NCBI GenBank assembly: GCA_963828855.1
Contig: CAWHGB010000006.1
Coordinates: forward strand, 62,001 to 126,000
DNA: 64,000 nucleotides
Direction: 5' to 3'
From: CAVVEQ01 sp963828855
Lineage (GTDB): Bacteria > Chloroflexota > Anaerolineae > Anaerolineales > Anaerolineaceae
Of the stretch, positions 26,395 through 36,164 are shown piece after piece. Every line of letters starts with the position of its first letter. Positions within the stretch are counted from its first letter, which is position 1. The notes under the pieces are model-generated. The model worked only from the letters and a program-made list of their open reading frames with translations, ran no database searches and was not told the DNA's origin. The translations under genes and the position numbers were made by a program.

Positions 26395-27199
26395 ATGAAT
26401 ATTCGGCGTGTCTATTGGGGGATCGTATTGATCCTCCTGGGAGTGCTCGGTCTGGGTGTGACGCTGGGATGGTTCACGAACGTCAACATCTGGGCGATCA
26501 TCGGTCCATTCTTTCTGATCGCATTGGGTATCTGGTTTCTGATCCGGCCAAGGTTCCCGAAAAGCGCTGATCTGAAGGTGGCCGAGGATGCGATCACCCT
26601 GGAAGGGGTGAAGGAAGCCAAAGTATCCATCGAACATGGCGCGGGGAAACTGACTCTGCGCGCAGGAGCTAAGGAAGGCGAATTGCTGGGGGGAACCTTC
26701 AGCGGCGGGCTGAAAAAGAAAGTTTCAGTCAGTGGTGGGAAGGCAGCCATCAAGCTGGAGAGCGAGGCGGAAGCGGCGTTCGAGAGCGCTTTCGATTATC
26801 CCGGGGGAGGGCTGGAATGGACGGTGAACTTCACCCCGTCGATCCCCATTCGTCCTCGACCTGGATACCGGCGCCAGCGAACTGGTTTGCGATCTGAGCG
26901 GATTGATGGTGAAGGAATTTGACCTGGATACCGGGGCCAGTTCCAGCAGGATCATCCTGCCGGCCAAAGCCGGTTACACGCTGGTGGATATCGACGCCGG
27001 GGCAGCGACCGTGGAGATAACAGTACCGGAAGGTGTGGCAGCGAGCATCAAGGTGGAAGCCGCGCTGATGAAGAAGACGATCGATGAGAAACGGTTCCCC
27101 TACAACGGGGAGCGCTACCTCTCCCCGGATTACGAAACGGCGGAAAATAAAGTGGAGATCAAGATCGATTCGGCTGTCGGATCGGTCAGTATTCAATAA
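26395..27199 (+). CDS. LiaF-like protein: membrane helices plus toast-rack beta domain, frameshifted
   Basis: ATG 26395, 18 bases after the previous gene. Two helices (VYWGIVLILLGVLGLGVTLGW, WAIIGPFFLIALGIWFLI) are followed by a beta-rich domain with internal repeats: KEAKVSIEHGAGKLTLRAGA, LDLDTGASELVCDLSGL, FDLDTGASSSRIILPAK, VDIDAGAATVEITVPEG. This is the 'toast-rack'/LiaF-C pattern. One frameshift near 26850. About 268 residues. LiaF proteins bind sensor kinases in cell-envelope stress systems; here no kinase is adjacent. Confidence 0.75.
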
Positions 27200-27219
27200 A
27201 TCACGAAAGGAATGTCGAA

Positions 27220-27868
27220 ATGAAGAAAGTTGATTGGCGTATCATTGTTGGAATCGTGCTGCTGGTGATCGGGGTGATCACCCTGCTGCAGAGCCTGGGA
27301 ATCATGGACCTGCAGGGTTCCACCTGGGCGGTCGTGATGGGTGCGATCTTTGCCGCCGCGGGTGCGGTGTTCATTTATGTGTTTCTGGCGGACCGGCAGC
27401 AGTGGTGGGCGCTCATCCCCGGCTGCAGCCTTATCGGGCTGGCGGGTGTGATCATCCTGCCGATGATCCCCGGGTTCCCTGGCGGGCTTGGCTGCCGCCT
27501 TCTTCCTGGCCATGATCGGGGTCAGCTTCTGGATCATTTACCTGATCGACCACCAGAATTGGTGGGCTATCATCCCGGGCGGGGCGTTGTTTTCCGTCGC
27601 CGCGCTGATCGGCGTCAGCCAGTATTACGCGATGGCCGGTGTGGGGGTGATGTTCCTGGGGCTGGCGATCACCTTCGGCCTGGTGGCGCTGCTGCCCACT
27701 GGTGAGGCCAAGAACCGCTGGGCGTGGATCCCGGCACTGGCTCTGCTGGTGATGGCGCTCTTCTTCGGCTTCCTGGATACCACCTACGGGATATACGTCT
27801 GGCCGGTGGCGCTGATCATTGGCGGCGCGGTGGTGCTCATCCGGGCGCTTTCCCCTCGCAAGGAATAA
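27220..27868 (+). CDS. Polytopic membrane protein, DUF5668-like, one frameshift
   Basis: ATG 27220 (MKKVDWRIIVGIVLLVIGV) after GAAAGGAATG. About seven short helices with repeated WW-A-(L/I)-IPG turns (QQWWALIPGCSLIGLAG, NWWAIIPGGALFSVAALIG, RWAWIPALALLVMALFF), which suggests internal duplication. One frameshift near 27484. About 216 residues. Function unknown; cotranscribed with its neighbours. Confidence 0.72.
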
Positions 27869-27877
27869 AAAGAAATC

Positions 27878-28341
27878 ATGAGCAACCAGCTTTACCGAAC
27901 GAAGGAAAATGCCATCCTCGGCGGTGTCTGCCAGGGGCTAGCGGAATACCTGCGGCTCGATGTCCTGTGGGTGCGGGTGTATTTCTTCCTGCTGGTGTTG
28001 GCCACGGGACTGGGCTTCCTGGTCTACCTGGCGCTGTGGGTGATCATGCCCCGCGAGGATCATCTGCCCAAGCGCAGGGATCCACAGGCGTGCCGCAGCC
28101 GGATGATTTTGCAGAACGGTTCAAATTGATCGGGGAGGAGATCCGGCAGCTCTTCTCCTCCCGCAATCCCCAGCTCCTGACCTATATCGGGGTGGGGATG
28201 ATCCTGCTGGGAGCCTTTTCGCTGCTGGAGCTGCTGCCGAATAACTGGTGGGATACGTTCAAGACGATGATCCTCTGGCCTGCACTGCTGATATCGGCCG
28301 GAGTGGTCATCATCCTGCGCGCAACCCGTGGAGGGAAATAA
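27878..28341 (+). CDS. PspC-domain membrane protein, one frameshift
   Basis: ATG 27878. The N-terminal PspC domain is clear: LYRTKENAILGGVCQGLAEY, VRVYFFLLVLATGLGFLVY, ALWVIMPRED. After a frameshift near 28078 there is a soluble linker (ERFKLIGEEIRQLFSS) and two more helices (QLLTYIGVGMILLGAFSLLE, MILWPALLISAGVVII). About 154 residues. PspC proteins sense membrane damage in phage-shock-type responses; no PspA is in the window. Confidence 0.85.
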
Positions 28342-28342
28342 T

Positions 28343-29403
28343 ATGGAAAACAAACGAAGGCATTACAGTATTTTTTGGCCGGTTCTTCTGATCGTGGTTG
28401 GGGTGGTGTTGTTCCTCAACAACACCGGGGCGATCTCGGGCGATACCTGGCAGGTGATCGTGAACCTCTGGCCGCTGCTGTTCATCGTCGGCGGGATCGA
28501 AAGCCTGGTCAACCGTTCCGGGTACGCAGGTCCGGTGGTCGGGATCGGTCTCGGCGCGATCTTCCTGCTGTGCAATTTTGGTTACCTGCCGATGTCCGCG
28601 CTGGATGTGCTGATCAAATTCTGGCCGGTGCTCCTGATCGCCTGGGGTGTTGACCTGATCGTGGATCACCGCGGAGTTTGGTCGGCGGTGGTGGGACTGC
28701 TGCTGGGGCTGGCCCTGGTTGCCGGGACGTTCTATGTGGCGCGGTATAACCCCGCGTTCCAGGCAGCGGAAACCCAGCCAATCGCCCTGGAGCGTAACGG
28801 AGCGACCGAGGCTAACGGTTCGCTGACCATGCCGATGGGGGAAATGATGGTTGGTGAAGAGCTGGTGAGAATTACCTGGTGGAAGGCACCGTGACAGCCA
28901 CCGGGAAGGTGCAGAGCTCAGTCAAGGTGGAAGGGCACAAGCGCAGGTTTTTCTATCAGCGACACAACCGAAGGCACCTACACACCCTTCTCCGGGGTGA
29001 CCAGTTCTTTGAACTGGAATCTCAAATTGAACCCCGATGTCGTGTATGTCGTTTCCGCTGAGTATGGGCGCCGGGAAATCACGAATTCGACCTGGACGGG
29101 CTTGCAGGTGAAAAGCCTGGATCTATCCTCCGGTGTGGGGAAGACGACTATCGTTCTACCTGAAAACGGCATGGAGACGATCGAGATCGAGCACAGGCTG
29201 TGGGACAGACGGTGATCCAGGTACCGCAGAATGCCGCGGTGCGGATCGAACTGGACACCGCCCTGGCGATCCCGACCTATCCATCCGATTTCACCCGGTC
29301 GGGGGATGTGATCTCCTCGCCGGAGGCCGCGACAGCCACCGAGGTGCAGGTGGTAAAGGTGGATGCGGCCATCGGGCTGGTCACCATCGAATACCTGCCG
29401 TAA
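28343..29403 (+). CDS. DUF5668/toast-rack membrane protein, frameshifted
   Basis: ATG 28343 overlaps closely with the previous stop and follows GGAGGGAAATA. Helices: YSIFWPVLLIVVGVVLFLNN, VIVNLWPLLFIVGGIESLV, FWPVLLIAWGVDLIV, AVVGLLLGLALVAGTF. A beta-rich outer domain follows (VEGTVTATGKVQSSVKVEG, LNWNLKLNPDVVYVVSAE, AVRIELDTALAIPTYPSDF, VVKVDAAIGLVTIEYLP). Frameshifts near 28862, 28948, 29065 and 29205. About 353 residues. The same design as the gene at 26395, with more helices. Confidence 0.72.
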
Positions 29404-29413
29404 GAAAGCAAAT

Positions 29414-29444
29414 AAAATCAGCCGGGGATTCTCCCGGCTGATTA
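29414..29444 (+). terminator. Terminator after the membrane gene cluster
   Basis: AATCAGCCGGG/CCCGGCTGATT, loop GATTCT; the T-run after it is poor (ATTTAAC). Confidence 0.6.
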
Positions 29445-29457
29445 TTTAACAAGTAAT

Positions 29458-29488
29458 CCCCCCGACCGGTTGAGGGGGGCAACCGGTT
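29458..29488. repeat. GC hairpin with ACCGGTT loop
   Basis: CCCCCC (29458-29463) pairs with GGGGGG (29474-29479), with ACCGGTT in the loop, and AACCGGTT repeated right after. The loop word matches the core of the CGTAGG palindromic repeats, so this may be a distant family member. Confidence 0.4.
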
Positions 29489-29632
29489 GGAGGGACAAAT
29501 AAATAATAACATAAATTTTTCAAGATTTCAATATGTCAGATGAGTGAATTTTCCGAAAATCTTCAGAGATTGAGGGAACTTTTTTATTCCAGCAGCGTCT
29601 TAACCAGTATCAGAAATAATCAGGAGGAAAAA

Positions 29633-30368
29633 ATGAAACGAATTTCTGTAGTTTTACTTACGGCAGCCGTACTGGTCTTTACCCTGGCAGGCTGCCTGAC
29701 CGTGGAAGCCTACCCCTCACCCGCAGATGCGCACCATCAACGTGGGCGGGGAGGGCACCGTGTATGTCACCCCGGATGTGGCCTACGTCAATATCGGCGT
29801 CACCACCCAGGGGGATACCGTCACCGAAGCGCTGGATAAGAACACCGCCGCCGCTCAGGGCATCCGCGAATTCTCTCAAAGAACTCGGTGTGGAGGATAA
29901 GGATATCCAGACCTCCGGGTTCAATATCAACCCGAGCCAGGATTACGGACCGGATGGTACCATCGTGCGCTCTTATTTCACCGCCAACAACACTGTTTAT
30001 GTGACCGTGCGCGACCTGGCAAAGCTGGGCTCGATCCTGGATAGCACCGTTCGCAATGGGGCCAATACCATCAACAGCATCTCCTTTGATGTGACCGACA
30101 AGGAAAAAGCTCTGAGCGAGGCGCGGGCGAAGGCCATGCAGAATGCCCAGATGCAGGCGGAGGAAGCTGCCAGCTGCAGCCGGCGCAAAGCTGGGTCCGG
30201 TGCAGAATATCAGCATGTACACCAACAGTGCCCCAGCGCCGATGTATTATGACGGCAAGGGCGGAGGCGCAGCCGAATATGGCCAGCATGCCTGTGCCCA
30301 TCGCCACCGGGCAGATGACAGTTTCGGTCTCGACCAACGTGACCTACGAATTGAAAGTAACCTTGTAA
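29633..30368 (+). CDS. SIMPL-domain (DUF541) lipoprotein, frameshifted
   Basis: ATG 29633 after AGGAGG. A lipoprotein signal peptide (MKRISVVLLTAAVLVFTLAGC) leads to a SIMPL domain: RTINVGGEGTVYVTPDVAYV, LKELGVEDKDIQTSGFNINP, VYVTVRDLAKLGSILDSTV, SISFDVTDKEKALSEARAKA, and the end GQMTVSVSTNVTYELKVTL. Frameshifts near 29722, 29865, 30170, 30285. About 245 residues. SIMPL proteins (Omp26/BP26 type) are exported, some forming channels-like rings; the role is unknown. A terminator follows. Confidence 0.85.
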
Positions 30369-30377
30369 GCAGCATTG

Positions 30378-30416
30378 ATAAAGATACTGCGCTAATTGGC
30401 GCGGTATCTTTTTTAT
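30378..30416 (+). terminator. Terminator between convergent genes
   Basis: AAAGATACTGCGC/GCGCGGTATCTTT with loop TAATTG (one mismatch), followed by T. Flanking A and T runs suggest it works in both directions. Confidence 0.75.
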
Positions 30417-30435
30417 TGAAGTATTCAGAAATTGA

Positions 30436-31809
30436 TCAAAGAGGGTTATTGATCCAAAAAAACGGCAAAACCAGGTTCCGGCGTGGGTGACGCGGGTCTT
30501 CGCGGATCCATCCAAACCCACGCGGTAGAGTGCGGATTGCGGGTTGGAGAGAATCGGTGGTATCCGCTTTGAAATACAAAAGGGTGTTGTTGACCCCGAA
30601 GGTGAAGGATGTTACCCCGGCATCCAGCAGCTTCTTCCCGGAGCCATCCATATTGGCGGTATAGAGCTCCCCGGTTTTTTCCTCTGCTGCTTTGTATTCG
30701 ATAAAGACGATCCGGCTGCCATCCGGCGAGAAGCGGGATTGGTAGAAAACGCCGGAATCCGAGATCTTCACCGGCTTTGCCAGGGGATCCAGGCTGAGGG
30801 TGTTGAGGGTCATGCCTTCTGGGGAGCCAGTCATGAAAGCGATCGCTTTCCCGTTTTCCGCGAAGGCGAGGGAGCCGGAACCAATACCATCCTGGCGGTA
30901 GATCTCGCGGAACTGCGGGTCGAAAACCACCATTCGCTGGACGGATTGGGCGAGATCGGTGATCACCAGGTAGCCAGCCCCGGGTGTGAAGGCAGCGCCG
31001 ATATCGCCGCCAAACTGGTAAAGTGTGGAGCGCTGGCTTCCATCCAGAGGCACCCGGTCGAGCTTGCCGGTGGCAAGGTCAAAGACGAGCAGGTTCTTTT
31101 GATCGGGGCTCACCAGGAGTAAGCCGATCTGTTCACCTTCAGGGGGTTTATAGATCGATTGTTCCGCGCGGGAGGGCAGGGAAACCCGCTGCACCCCGGC
31201 GATCGAACCGGTGGGTCCCACCCCCACCGTGAGCAGGTCAGACGAGCCGGGGAAAAAATCGGCGAAGAAAGCACCGCCCTTTGGGGGAAGCAGGGCATTG
31301 GATTTCAGATCATAGATTTGAATCGTGAACAATCCGCTATCGGGGTCCTGCTCGGTAAAAACATAGTAACGGCTATCCGGTGAAAACCCGGAAATGGAAA
31401 GCGAAGGCTGGCTGCCCATTGGATGGTTGAGAAGCGGGGCGCTATTTTCCGCCTGGGTGGGCAGGAGGTTCAGCTCCCAGTTATTGTCCTCGTTCTGGGC
31501 GATGACAGACAGGAAATTCCCATCCGGGGAGAGCGGGTTGGCGTAGTTGTGCCGGCTGGAGTATTTTTGAACCACCAGCCCGGTTGTCGATTCAATGATG
31601 CTGGCTGGGGAGGAGCCATCGGCATTTACACGGTGAATGGATTTAAGCGGCGAATCGGGCTGATCCCAGATGCCATAGACCAGGGGGGTGCTATCCGTGT
31701 TGCAGCCGGCGAGGAGCAAGGCGCAGATAAGCATCAACACCAGGGGAATGATGGTGGATCTGTTGTTTGTTCTGGATGAACATGAGGAATCATTTCGGGC
31801 TGCTCCCAA
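30436..31809 (-). CDS. Lipoprotein with PD40/TolB-like beta-propeller
   Basis: 457 residues. The frame opens at 31809; the lipoprotein signal (IIPLVLMLICALLLAGCNTD) is a little inside, so the real start may be a later codon. Propeller blades carry SPDGNFLSVIAQ, FSPDSRYYVFTEQDP, VSPDQKNLLVFD and FSPDGSRIVFIEYK. The last 35 residues look out of frame: a shift near 30555 gives SALYRVGLDGSAKTRVTH, a better fit to a final blade. Such surface propellers bind proteins or sugars; target unknown. It is alone on its strand. Confidence 0.78.
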   Translation of the reverse strand: MGAARNDSSCSSRTNNRSTIIPLVLMLICALLLAGCNTDSTPLVYGIWDQPDSPLKSIHRVNADGSSPASIIESTTGLVVQKYSSRHNYANPLSPDGNFLSVIAQNEDNNWELNLLPTQAENSAPLLNHPMGSQPSLSISGFSPDSRYYVFTEQDPDSGLFTIQIYDLKSNALLPPKGGAFFADFFPGSSDLLTVGVGPTGSIAGVQRVSLPSRAEQSIYKPPEGEQIGLLLVSPDQKNLLVFDLATGKLDRVPLDGSQRSTLYQFGGDIGAAFTPGAGYLVITDLAQSVQRMVVFDPQFREIYRQDGIGSGSLAFAENGKAIAFMTGSPEGMTLNTLSLDPLAKPVKISDSGVFYQSRFSPDGSRIVFIEYKAAEEKTGELYTANMDGSGKKLLDAGVTSFTFGVNNTLLYFKADTTDSLQPAIRTLPRGFGWIREDPRHPRRNLVLPFFWINNPL

Positions 31810-31852
31810 ATAGAGGTAAACCTATTCTATCCCATCCTGGAAGGGGGTGTGC

Positions 31853-31858
31853 TAAAAT
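31853..31858 (+). promoter_or_regulatory. -10 box of the first EamA gene
   Basis: TGCTAAAAT has an extended -10 form and ends 15 bases before the ATG at 31874, giving a leader of under 10 nt without a Shine-Dalgarno. Confidence 0.45.
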
Positions 31859-31873
31859 CTACGCTTCAGTGCT

Positions 31874-32788
31874 ATGAACCGATCCCCAAAAACCCTTCCC
31901 TACCTGGCGCTGGGTGCAGGCGTGTTGGCGCTGACCTTTTCCACCCTTTTCCTGCGGTGGTCCACCGCGCCAGGGGCGATCACTTCATATTACCGGATGA
32001 GCGTAGCCATGCTCTTTCTGATCCCTTTCTGGGTGACAAGGGAAAAGAAAAGAAATGTGCCGCATGAAGTTCTTCTGGATGCTGCCGCTCATGGCGGGCT
32101 TTTTACCGCACTGGACCATGCTGTCATGTCCACCTCGGTGGAATTTACGCGCATCGCCAACGCGACCCTGCTCAACAATATGGCTCCATTGTGGGTGGCG
32201 ATCTTCGCGATCCTCGTCTGGAAAGAGAAGATGAAGTGGGGTTTCTGGATCGGCCTGCTGCTGGCATTCGCCGGGGCTGCAACCGTGCTGGGCAGTCAAT
32301 ATCTTTGGGTGACCCCGGTTTATCCAAAGGGAACATCATGGCGCTGGTATCCAGTATTTTCTACGCAGGGTATTTCCTGATCACCCAGGTGGCGAGAACC
32401 AGGCTGACAACGATCACCTATATCTGGTTGGTGGATCTGTTCGCTGCCGGTTTCCTTATGCTAATCAACCTGGGATTGGGAAATCCCTTTGGACCTTATC
32501 CCGCATCAACCTGGGTGGTGTTCATTGCTGCAGGATTGTTTTCACAGGTGGGAGGATATTTTTCGATCGGGTACGCCCTGGGTCATCTCCCGGCATCTGT
32601 GGTTTCACCCACCCTCCTCCTTCAGCCTGTGATCACTGCCATGCTGGCCATCCCGCTCTTTGGCGAGACACTCAATACCGGGCAGATCGTGGGCGGGTTG
32701 GTTGCCCTGGGGGGAATCTATCTACTGAACATCTCCCGGATGAGATCGGATGAAACCAGCGGGATTGCGGAAGAAAAAGCCAGCTTAA
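31874..32788 (+). CDS. EamA-family (DMT) transporter, frameshifted
   Basis: ATG 31874. Ten membrane helices in two EamA repeats: ITSYYRMSVAMLFLIPF, ANATLLNNMAPLWVAIFAIL and GFWIGLLLAFAGAATVLGS in the first; ITYIWLVDLFAAGFLMLI, SFVSPTLLLQPV-like VVSPTLLLQPVITAMLAIPL and GGLVALGGIYLLN in the second. Frameshifts near 32333 and 32775; I end it at TAA 32788 (an extra A removed), 3 bases into the convergent gene, though the raw frame runs to 32913. DMT transporters move metabolites or amino acids out of the cell; substrate unknown. Confidence 0.85.
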
Positions 32789-33657
32789 CCCCTTTCAGGT
32801 TCTGGCATGCGCACGGAAATGATCTGTACCGCGATCATGGAAACCAAGATCAGCGCGCAGCCGAGGAGCTGCGCGGGGATCAACTGCTCCCCGATGAACA
32901 TAAAACCGAATAGGGCGGCAAAAACCGCCTCCATGGAGAGGATGATGGCTGCATCTGCCGGGGGGGAGTGTTTTTGCGCGACGGATTGCAGCGTGTAGGC
33001 CACGCCTACCGAGAGGATGCCAGCGTACAGCACCGTCCAACCCAGGGAAGGTAAATTGGCTGTCAGCCCTCCTTCCAGGAAGAATCCGATCAGCAGGCTG
33101 GCCGCTCCGCAAATGGCATACTGACCGGCGGAGAAAAGCGGCACGGGGGTTTCGCGAACCGCGCCGGAAATGACGAGCACATGCAGCGCCCAAAAGACGG
33201 CGCCGATGAGGACCAGGATATCCCCCTGGTTGAATGTGAGGCTGGCTCCGGTGCTGAGCAAGTAAATGCCAATGAATGCGCCGACCGCGCACAGCCAGAC
33301 ATACAGTGGGGGTCGGCGTTTGAGAAAGAGCGCCTGGATGATGGGGATGAGCACCACATAGAAACCAGTGATGAAACCGGCATTGGCCGCGGTGGTGTAT
33401 CGAATCCCTGCCTGCTGCAACGAGCTCGCGATCACCAGAATAACGCCGGCGGCGAAGATCCAATAGAGTTGGCGGCGCGTGGGTTTCTGACGGTAGTTAA
33501 TGAAGGGCAGAAGCACCAAAGCGCCGAGCAGAAAGCGCAGCCCGTTGAAGAGAAAGACACCCAAGCCCCCGATGGCGATGCGCTGGACGACAAAAGCCGT
33601 TCCCCAGATGAAAGCGACGAGGAGGAGGGTGAGATCGGCAGAGAGGCGTTTATTCAA
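32785..33657 (-). CDS. EamA-family (DMT) transporter
   Basis: 290 residues, intact, ten helices in two EamA repeats (FIWGTAFVVQRIAIGGLGVF, LFNGLRFLLGALVLLPF, GFITGFYVVLIPIIQALF; then LFSAGQYAICGAASLL, AAIILSMEAVFAALFGFMF). Convergent with a second, only distantly similar EamA gene. Exporter of small metabolites by family; substrate unknown. Confidence 0.92.
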   Translation of the reverse strand: MNKRLSADLTLLLVAFIWGTAFVVQRIAIGGLGVFLFNGLRFLLGALVLLPFINYRQKPTRRQLYWIFAAGVILVIASSLQQAGIRYTTAANAGFITGFYVVLIPIIQALFLKRRPPLYVWLCAVGAFIGIYLLSTGASLTFNQGDILVLIGAVFWALHVLVISGAVRETPVPLFSAGQYAICGAASLLIGFFLEGGLTANLPSLGWTVLYAGILSVGVAYTLQSVAQKHSPPADAAIILSMEAVFAALFGFMFIGEQLIPAQLLGCALILVSMIAVQIISVRMPEPERG

Positions 33658-33663
33658 AAGCGG

Positions 33664-34098
33664 CTACTGGAAGTGCGAGGTGCAATGCGGGCAGCGGGTG
33701 GCCTGGATGGGGATCTTCGTGAAGCAAAAGGGGCAATCCTTTTCGGTGGGATCAGCAGCGGGCGCGGGTTTGGTGAAGAGTTTGTTCGCGAGGCGAACGA
33801 TCAGGAAAATCACAAAGCCGATGATCAGGAAATCGATGATGTTGTTGATAAAGATGCCATAGTTCAGGGTGGCTGCCCCGGCTGCCTGGGCATCTGCCAG
33901 GGATTTATACTCACCTCCGGAAAGCGACACATAAAGGTTGCTGAAATCGACATTTCCGAGCAGGAGTCCGATGGGTGGCATGATGAGATCGGAGACCAGC
34001 GAACTCACGATCTTCGCAAAAGCAGCACCGATCACAAACCCAACGGCCAGGTCGAGCACATTGCCGCGCAGAATGAATGCTTTGAATTCTTTGAACAT
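33664..34098 (-). CDS. mscL: Large-conductance mechanosensitive channel with zinc-ribbon tail
   Basis: 144 residues, intact. N-terminal MFKEFKAFILRGNVLDLAVG, helix 1 (FVIGAAFAKIVSSLVSDLI), periplasmic loop, and helix 2 (IDFLIIGFVIFLIVRLANKL) are standard MscL, the pore that opens under osmotic shock. In place of the usual short helical bundle the C-terminus ends CPFCFTKIPIQATRCPHCTS, two CxxC pairs that would bind zinc. It is 7 bases from the EamA gene upstream on this strand's 3' side and 2 bases from the Nudix gene, so they form an operon. Confidence 0.95.
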   Translation of the reverse strand: MFKEFKAFILRGNVLDLAVGFVIGAAFAKIVSSLVSDLIMPPIGLLLGNVDFSNLYVSLSGGEYKSLADAQAAGAATLNYGIFINNIIDFLIIGFVIFLIVRLANKLFTKPAPAADPTEKDCPFCFTKIPIQATRCPHCTSHFQ

Positions 34099-34099
34099 A

Positions 34100-34550
34100 T
34101 CAGACCTCTTTCCTTTCGTAATCCTGCAATAACTCCCGCAGACCCTCCGGGTAGAGTGGTGTTCGGCGTTTCTTTTTAAAGGGATTTATCCATTTTGTGC
34201 GGATCGATCGGTTGTCGCCTTCATGGGCAGGCACGTGTTTCAATTGGTACAACCTCTGATCTGTAAACTTCGCGTCAAATATGAAAAGGATCTCATGACC
34301 GGGTTTGCCATCGTAGATGAAGCGATTTTCCAGGACACCAAGGAGCTTCAGATCCTCCACAGGAGTACCGAGCTCCTCATCTATTTCCCGCAGCATGGCT
34401 TCGGCGGAGGTTTCCCTGAATTTCACCCCACCGCCAAGCGGGCGGTAGAAATCCTGGTTCTTGTCTGGCATCATTAAGGCAGGCAACCAGGATGCGGCCG
34501 CGATGCCGGAAGACACACAGGGCAAGGAGGCGGATCCTGGATTTTGTCAC
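34100..34550 (-). CDS. Nudix hydrolase, one frameshift
   Basis: The Nudix box is complete: GGGVKFRETSAEAMLREI then DEELG. The frame as read starts badly; the likely start is GTG 34550 (VTKSRIRLLALCVFRHRGR), with one frameshift near 34472 to MPDKNQDFYRPLGGG. No strong ribosome site was seen, so the start is inferred. About 149 residues. Nudix enzymes cut nucleoside diphosphates linked to X; the substrate is unknown. Its stop is 2 bases from the mscL start. Confidence 0.85.
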
Positions 34551-34640
34551 GGTGGGTTCCCTGGGCGTAATTTTACACCCGGCGTAGCTTGCAGGATTTA
34601 TTACAGAATATTCTTATGTTATAATATTCATTAATTGAGT

Positions 34641-35216
34641 ATGTCACCTCGAAGAGCTTCCCCCCTCGCGCTTGAATTCATCCTCCTGGACCTTTTAGAC
34701 CAGAAACCCCGGCACGGGTATGAGATCTACAAGGAACTGGTGCGCCTGGAAGGCGTCGGGCTGATCTGGCGGTTAAATCAGAGCCAGCTTTATGCGCTGC
34801 TCGATAAGCTGGAAGCTAAGGGGCTTCTGGAGGGACAGGTGCTGGCGGGGGAAAACCGCCCAGATCGCAGGGAACTGCGCTTGAGTCCCATTGGGAAGGC
34901 GCAATTGGAGGAATGGGCGGACCAGCCGGTGGAATCCCAACGCTTCATGCGCCAGGAATTCATGGCTAAATTGCACCATGTTTACCGGGTGGATCCCGGG
35001 TTAAGAACCCAGCGGCTGATCGATCACCAGAAAGCCAACTGTCTGCGCTGGGAGACAACCCTGTTACTGGATATGGAGAATTCCTTGCCAGGACATGAAT
35101 TCACCTGCGCGGTACTGGATTACCGCCTGCGCCAGGTGCGGGCAACCCGCGAGTGGCTGGAGCAGCTCCCGGAAATTCTAAGTGATGAGGGAGAAGACAC
35201 ACCTTCGGTGAATTAA
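34641..35216 (+). CDS. PadR-family transcriptional regulator
   Basis: 191 residues from ATG 34641 (MSPRRASPLALEFILLDLL). Winged-helix PadR domain: KPRHGYEIYKELVRLEG, WRLNQSQLYALLDKLEAKG, RRELRLSPIGKAQLEEW. A C-terminal helical domain follows for dimer formation. TATAAT at 34620-34625 implies a leader of about 9 nt. It precedes modA by 50 bases and may control molybdate uptake, which is an inference from position only. Confidence 0.9.
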   Translation: MSPRRASPLALEFILLDLLDQKPRHGYEIYKELVRLEGVGLIWRLNQSQLYALLDKLEAKGLLEGQVLAGENRPDRRELRLSPIGKAQLEEWADQPVESQRFMRQEFMAKLHHVYRVDPGLRTQRLIDHQKANCLRWETTLLLDMENSLPGHEFTCAVLDYRLRQVRATREWLEQLPEILSDEGEDTPSVN

Positions 35217-35265
35217 TCGTTCGTTTGATCGTAAACGCAAATTTCGCGGAAGGATTTTTTCTTCA

Positions 35266-36158
35266 ATGCATGCCAACAATCGATTTTTCGCATTAATAGC
35301 ATTGCTGGTTACCTTGATCACGATCCTGACCGGTTGCGCAGCACCGTATCGCGACCAAATCTACAGCTGAACCATTGGCTGTTTCTACGGAAGTCCCGGC
35401 ACCCACCGAGGCTCCCGCGGCGACGGAAGCATGCAAACCCGTCACGCTCAATATCTTTGCTGCCGCTTCCCTGACGGAAGCATTTAAAGAAATTGCTCCC
35501 AAATTCCAAAAAATGGAGCCATGCACCGAGCTGGCTTTCAATTATTCCGGTTCGCAAAAGTTGAGCCAGCAGCTACAGGATGGGGCACCTGCTGATGTTT
35601 TCGCTTCCGCCAGCGGCAAGAATATGGAAGAAGTCAAGAAAGCCGGGTTGATCTCGGATACCGGCTCACAGATCTTCGCCCGTAACGGGCTGGCCGTGGT
35701 CGTTTGCCCGACCACCAAATTCAAGATCGAAGAGATCAAGGATCTTGCCCAGCCGGGGATCAAATTGGTGGTGGCTGCCAAGGAAGTGCCAGTCGGCGAT
35801 TACACCGACCAATTCCTGGAAAAAGCCGCTGCGGATCCCACCCTCGGGTGAGTCCTTCGTCGATGCGGTCAAAGCCAACGAAGTATCCTTTGAAGCCGAC
35901 GTGAAATCCGTGCTGGCCAAGGTGGATATTTGTGAAGGGGATGCCGGCATTGTCTATAAAAGCGACGCTTTCACGGATAAAACAGAAGGGATCAAATCCT
36001 TCCTGATCCCGGAGGCGTTGAACATCATCGCCAAGTATCCTATCGCCGGTATCAAAGCGAGCGCCAATCAAGTGCTGGCTCAGAAATTCATCGATTTTGT
36101 GTTGAGTGATGAAGGACAGCAGATCCTGGAAGAGAATGGATTCCTGAAAGCCAGGTAG
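35266..36158 (+). CDS. modA: Molybdate-binding lipoprotein, frameshifted
   Basis: ATG 35266; lipoprotein signal FALIALLVTLITILTGC. A frameshift near 35350 leads to VSTEVPAPTEAPAATEA (linker) and the ModA domain: VTLNIFAAASLTEAFKEIAP, FNYSGSQKLSQQLQDGAPAD, VFASASGKNMEEVKKAGL, GDAGIVYKSDA. The two Ser of the oxyanion pocket (AAASL, YSGSQ) are there. A second frameshift near 35847. About 297 residues. It feeds the ModB permease next door. Confidence 0.93.
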
Positions 36159-36164
36159 CTCAGC

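Noticed and set aside
33181..34179. 332-residue open frame on the plus strand
   Set aside because: It lies opposite an EamA transporter and mscL, both complete on the minus strand; its Glu/Asp-rich sequence is typical antisense.
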